A DNA stretch of 9,441 bases from Phycisphaerae bacterium (GTDB lineage Bacteria; Planctomycetota; Phycisphaerae; UBA1845), in NCBI GenBank assembly GCA_021604825.1, contig BQJS01000184.1, forward strand, positions 1 to 9,441, in the 5' to 3' direction. The first letter of the stretch is position 1, and each line of letters begins with the position of its first letter. The notes beneath the pieces are model-generated. The model had not been told where the DNA came from. It saw only the letters and a program-made list of their open reading frames with translations, and did no database searches. A program made the position numbers and the translations under genes. Shown here piece after piece: positions 6,540-9,441 of the stretch.

Positions 6540-8430
6540 GACACATCAACGCTCGATTTGGGGACTCGTGGTCGCGTGCATGGCTTGCGCGCCCTTGATG
6601 GCGCTGGCAGCCGATCCTGAAAACTGCCTGATGTGCCACCGCTATCAGGGTCTTGGCCGAATCGACGACGACGGTAATTCGGTACGGTTGTTTCACGTCG
6701 ATCCGATGTACTACGATCGCGAGTTGGGACCGCACGCCCGACTCAAATGCACCGACTGCCATCCGCGCGATGAAGTTGGCGTGGTTCCCCATCAAGCGGT
6801 GACCCCGGTCGACTGCACAAACGCTTGCCACCTGGTGTCTCCCGATCGCCTACCGCAACTTTTTGCTCACGACCAAATTGCCGACATGTTGGAACACTCG
6901 GCCCACACGACCGAGGTACTCCGTAAAAGCAACAAGTTGCTGGGAGCGCCACTTCGACCGGATCAGTCCACCTGCCTACTGTGTCACGACGAGCCCACGT
7001 TCCAACGCGATGGAAAGCGGCCCACGTTCGGGGAGGCATCGACAAACCGCTGCGATGTGTGTCACGGTGAACGGTTACCCCAGGACACCACGTTCGCCTT
7101 CAAGCATGTCGTCGCCCGGAGTCGCCCCGCAAGGACCCACGAGCAACTCGCCCGCAGTTGTGCCCTCTGTCATAGCAACGCCGCCGTCCGGCGACATTTC
7201 GAAATGCCTGACGCCATTGCCAGTTACCTCGCCAGTTTCCATGGCAAGGCAGTGCTCTTGGGCAGCGAAGAGACGGCTGGCTGCCTCGACTGCCATGTGG
7301 GCGAAATGCAAAACGTGCACATGATGAAACCGCACGACACCCCGGAATCATCGACCCACGAAGGGAAGCTGCCAGACACCTGCCGCAGCGACGCCTGTCA
7401 TCCGGCGTCGGGGGCATTGGTGACGGACGCGGCTGTCCACATGGAGATCACGCCCAGCCGATATGAGTCATCTGCTTCGACAGGTGATGTCGATGCGGTC
7501 GCAGCAACAACCCAAGACAAGCGTTCGATTTGGTCGATTGAGTTCATGATCGCCGCCATGTTCGTCGTGCTGATCATGTGTACATTCGGACCTTCTGCAT
7601 TGCTTCAATTGTTGGAACTACTCCAACTGGTGCTGGGGCGACATAACCTTCGCCATTTCGAATACATCGAACTCAACGATCAAATCAAAAAGAAGCCCGA
7701 GGGCGTTGCGAAACTTTCGCGATTCAGCGTGCACCAGCGCGTTCAGCATTGGATCCTCGCAATCTGTTTCACGGCGCTCGTCTTGACGGGCTTTCCCATC
7801 AAGTTTGCAGGAGATGGCTGGGCAAGGTGGCTCATCGATGCCTTTGGCGGACTGACGATGGCCCGACGGATTCATCGCTATTCCGGACTGATCCTTGTGG
7901 TTGGAGCGGCCTATCACATTCTCTATGTGCTGTACTGCCTGGTTCAAGACAAGCGAAGACGCAACGTAAGTTGGACGCGGGCCGTTCTGGACCTGCCTTT
8001 GGTGATCACCCCTGCTGACGTGAAAGAACTACTGCATTTGCTTGGATTCTTGTTCTTCATGAGGCGAACGCGCCCGTCGCCCGGGCGTTTTGGCCTGAAA
8101 GAGAAGTTTGAATACTTCGGCGTGTTTTGGGGGTGCACCCTGCTCGGCGTGACCGGAATCGTGATGTGGGCGAATGCCTGGACGAGTCACTATGTCACTG
8201 GGCGAATGCTCACCGTGTCCAACCTGATTCACACGCTGGAAGCCTACCTTGCGATCCTGCACGTGTTCGTGTTCCACATGATCGGGGTCATGCTATCGCC
8301 TCACGTGTTCCCGCTACACAAGGCCATGTTCACGGGAGAAACGCCAGCGGCTGAGATGGCCGACGCCCATGCCGGCATGCTCAAGCAAGCGAAGAGCGAA
8401 CTCGACATCAGTGACGGAGAATCGAAGTGA
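6529..8430 (+). CDS. CbcL-like fusion: octaheme c domain plus membrane cytochrome b, probable quinol oxidoreductase
   Basis: A 633-residue two-part protein. The start ATG at 6529 gives a signal peptide ending ALA before ADPENC; an in-frame ATG at 6502 would spoil it. Residues 30-295 carry eight c-heme motifs: CXXCH at Cys 33, 74, 149, 175, 211 and 252, CX3CH at 96 (CTNACH) and CX4CH at 285 (CRSDACH). Five hydrophobic helices follow, near residues 338-358, 409-427, 453-473, 530-548 and 572-590. Candidate b-heme ligands are H402/H407 (HQRVQHW), H449 and H463, and H568, H578 and H583. The HxxQHW, HRYSG and EKFEYFGVFWG segments are those of the FdnI/HydC/thiosulfate-reductase cytochrome b family, which binds two b hemes and exchanges electrons with menaquinone. 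A multiheme c domain fused to this b domain is the architecture of Geobacter CbcL, a menaquinol oxidoreductase used for low-potential extracellular electron transfer. CbcL is described with nine c hemes; eight are seen here, so this is called CbcL-like and not given the symbol. It overlaps both neighbours. Confidence 0.85.
   Translation: MNSKTHQRSIWGLVVACMACAPLMALAADPENCLMCHRYQGLGRIDDDGNSVRLFHVDPMYYDRELGPHARLKCTDCHPRDEVGVVPHQAVTPVDCTNACHLVSPDRLPQLFAHDQIADMLEHSAHTTEVLRKSNKLLGAPLRPDQSTCLLCHDEPTFQRDGKRPTFGEASTNRCDVCHGERLPQDTTFAFKHVVARSRPARTHEQLARSCALCHSNAAVRRHFEMPDAIASYLASFHGKAVLLGSEETAGCLDCHVGEMQNVHMMKPHDTPESSTHEGKLPDTCRSDACHPASGALVTDAAVHMEITPSRYESSASTGDVDAVAATTQDKRSIWSIEFMIAAMFVVLIMCTFGPSALLQLLELLQLVLGRHNLRHFEYIELNDQIKKKPEGVAKLSRFSVHQRVQHWILAICFTALVLTGFPIKFAGDGWARWLIDAFGGLTMARRIHRYSGLILVVGAAYHILYVLYCLVQDKRRRNVSWTRAVLDLPLVITPADVKELLHLLGFLFFMRRTRPSPGRFGLKEKFEYFGVFWGCTLLGVTGIVMWANAWTSHYVTGRMLTVSNLIHTLEAYLAILHVFVFHMIGVMLSPHVFPLHKAMFTGETPAAEMADAHAGMLKQAKSELDISDGESK
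8416..8420 (+). promoter_or_regulatory. Shine-Dalgarno site for the terminal cytochrome gene
   Basis: GGAGA lies six bases before the GTG at 8427, inside the last codons of the CbcL-like gene. It supports initiation at that GTG, which overlaps the previous stop as GTGA. Confidence 0.6.
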
Positions 8431-9441
8431 CCGACCAAGGGCACACAACCACACATCACCACGGTGCCTTCAAAGGCCTGATCATTCGGCTGTACTCGCT
8501 GGGGCTGCTCATCGCCGTGACGTGGATATCGTATTGCGCATTCGCGTTTCTGTTCAGTTCAGTGTTCTCACCGAAGTTGACGCCGGACCGATTCACCAAT
8601 CGGCCGTTGCAACTCGACCTCGTCACACTCGGCGGCAACGATCCATCCGAAGCGGTCAATGAAGGCGACACCGCGCCGCTGAATCACTACCACGGTGTCG
8701 GTGAACTTTCATTTGGCAGGTTTCAAACGGGCTGCTTAACGAGCGGCTGCCATACAATCCTGCCCCACGAAACCGATAAAGCGACGCGTGCATTGACCAA
8801 CTTCCACGTGACGTTTCTCGACTGCGCAATGTGCCACCGCAACGCGCTCACGACCGCCGAAGAGATTGGCTGGAAGAATGTAAGCACTGGAGAACCGCAA
8901 GCGACGCCAGCACTGCTACGTCTTGTTTCTGAATTTCAAGGCGACGAACTACCAGAAGGTGGCGACAAGATCATCGATCTAACGAAAGAAGCGATGGCGG
9001 CGGCACCACCCCACCCGGTGCTTTCGCATTTGTTACTCCAAATGGAAACATCGGAACCGGCAAGTCCAGTGCATCGCCACGCGTTGGCACGATTGCAGGC
9101 CGCGTTGCCCTCGATGGCCAAAGGCGATTATGGCGCCGTCATCGCACCGCGCAACAATACCGGTTATTCACCCGATGAAATGAAACCACTCATCGACGCG
9201 TACTTCTCGCCGAAAGACGGTGCCGCCAATCGCCGATCGCTTCACAACCAGATTCACAAGAATGTGATCGCCAAACCGCGAGCATGCCAGCAATGTCATG
9301 ACGCAGCGCCAACGCGTGTTGATTTTGCGGCACTGGGTTATCCGAGTCATCGCATTGGCCCGCTTCAAAACAACGCCATCGCCAACATGGTGCAGCAAAT
9401 CAGGGATGGTCAGCCATTCTACCTGCCCAATCTTCTGGAGA
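8427..9441 (+). CDS. Membrane-anchored multiheme cytochrome, N-terminal part (3' truncated)
   Basis: The frame from GTG 8427 stays open to the window end (338 residues visible), so the stop lies outside. The N-terminus is short and histidine-rich (HTTTHHH, residues 6-12), followed by one long hydrophobic segment at about residues 18-47 with no cleavage site, i.e. an inner-membrane anchor with the rest in the periplasm. Three heme attachment motifs are visible: CX4CH at Cys 103 (CLTSGCH), CXXCH at Cys 133 (CAMCH) and CXXCH at Cys 287 (CQQCH). About 150 residues without hemes separate the last two, containing leucine-rich, probably helical sequence and several free histidines (e.g. HPVLSH, HRHAL) that may be distal ligands. 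More hemes may follow beyond the window. It starts at a GTGA overlap with the CbcL-like gene and has its own good ribosome binding site, so it is probably a partner subunit of that quinol oxidoreductase. No named family was recognised. Confidence 0.82.
   Translation, partial: MTDQGHTTTHHHGAFKGLIIRLYSLGLLIAVTWISYCAFAFLFSSVFSPKLTPDRFTNRPLQLDLVTLGGNDPSEAVNEGDTAPLNHYHGVGELSFGRFQTGCLTSGCHTILPHETDKATRALTNFHVTFLDCAMCHRNALTTAEEIGWKNVSTGEPQATPALLRLVSEFQGDELPEGGDKIIDLTKEAMAAAPPHPVLSHLLLQMETSEPASPVHRHALARLQAALPSMAKGDYGAVIAPRNNTGYSPDEMKPLIDAYFSPKDGAANRRSLHNQIHKNVIAKPRACQQCHDAAPTRVDFAALGYPSHRIGPLQNNAIANMVQQIRDGQPFYLPNLLE

Overview
The window is one tightly packed plus-strand block of eight genes, the first and last cut by the window edges. 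Almost all of it concerns electron transfer across a two-membrane cell envelope. By direct count there are 35 putative c-type heme attachment motifs: 31 CXXCH, 2 CX3CH and 2 CX4CH. They lie in five proteins, and one of these also carries a membrane cytochrome b domain expected to bind two b hemes. There are no RNA genes, mobile elements or CRISPR arrays, and no convincing minus-strand genes.

Layout, left to right: (1) 1-966, C-terminal part of a beta-strand-rich, probably outer-membrane barrel protein. (2) 963-2000, NHL-repeat six-bladed beta-propeller lipoprotein. (3) 2000-3742, exported 12-heme cytochrome. (4) 3745-4464, exported 4-heme cytochrome resembling the first four-heme section of gene 3. 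(5) 4499-5656, a second NHL-propeller lipoprotein. (6) 5637-6539, exported or membrane-anchored 8-heme cytochrome. (7) 6529-8430, an eight-c-heme periplasmic domain fused to a five-helix FdnI/HydC-type cytochrome b, the same architecture as the Geobacter menaquinol oxidoreductase CbcL. (8) 8427-9441, membrane-anchored cytochrome with at least three hemes, cut by the window end. Most junctions overlap (ATGA, TGATG, GTGA) or are 2 bases apart, so this is very likely one operon with translational coupling. The only real gap, 34 bases at 4465-4498, holds the second copy of an 18-bp tandem duplication.

Inferred joint function: the gene 7 protein oxidises quinol in the inner membrane and passes electrons to its own periplasmic hemes. 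Soluble or anchored multiheme proteins (genes 3, 4, 6, 8) carry them across the periplasm, and the barrel protein (gene 1) may hold a cytochrome in the outer membrane. That would make it an extracellular electron transfer conduit. The two NHL lipoproteins, each placed directly before cytochrome genes, look like scaffold or docking subunits. The reverse direction (electron uptake) or a purely periplasmic respiratory role cannot be excluded.

Organism: a diderm bacterium with cytochrome c maturation, moderately GC-rich, often using GTG or TTG starts. The phylum cannot be fixed from the sequence. Planctomycetota, Acidobacteriota or Desulfobacterota-like lineages would all fit the gene content; Planctomycetota is a weak guess only.
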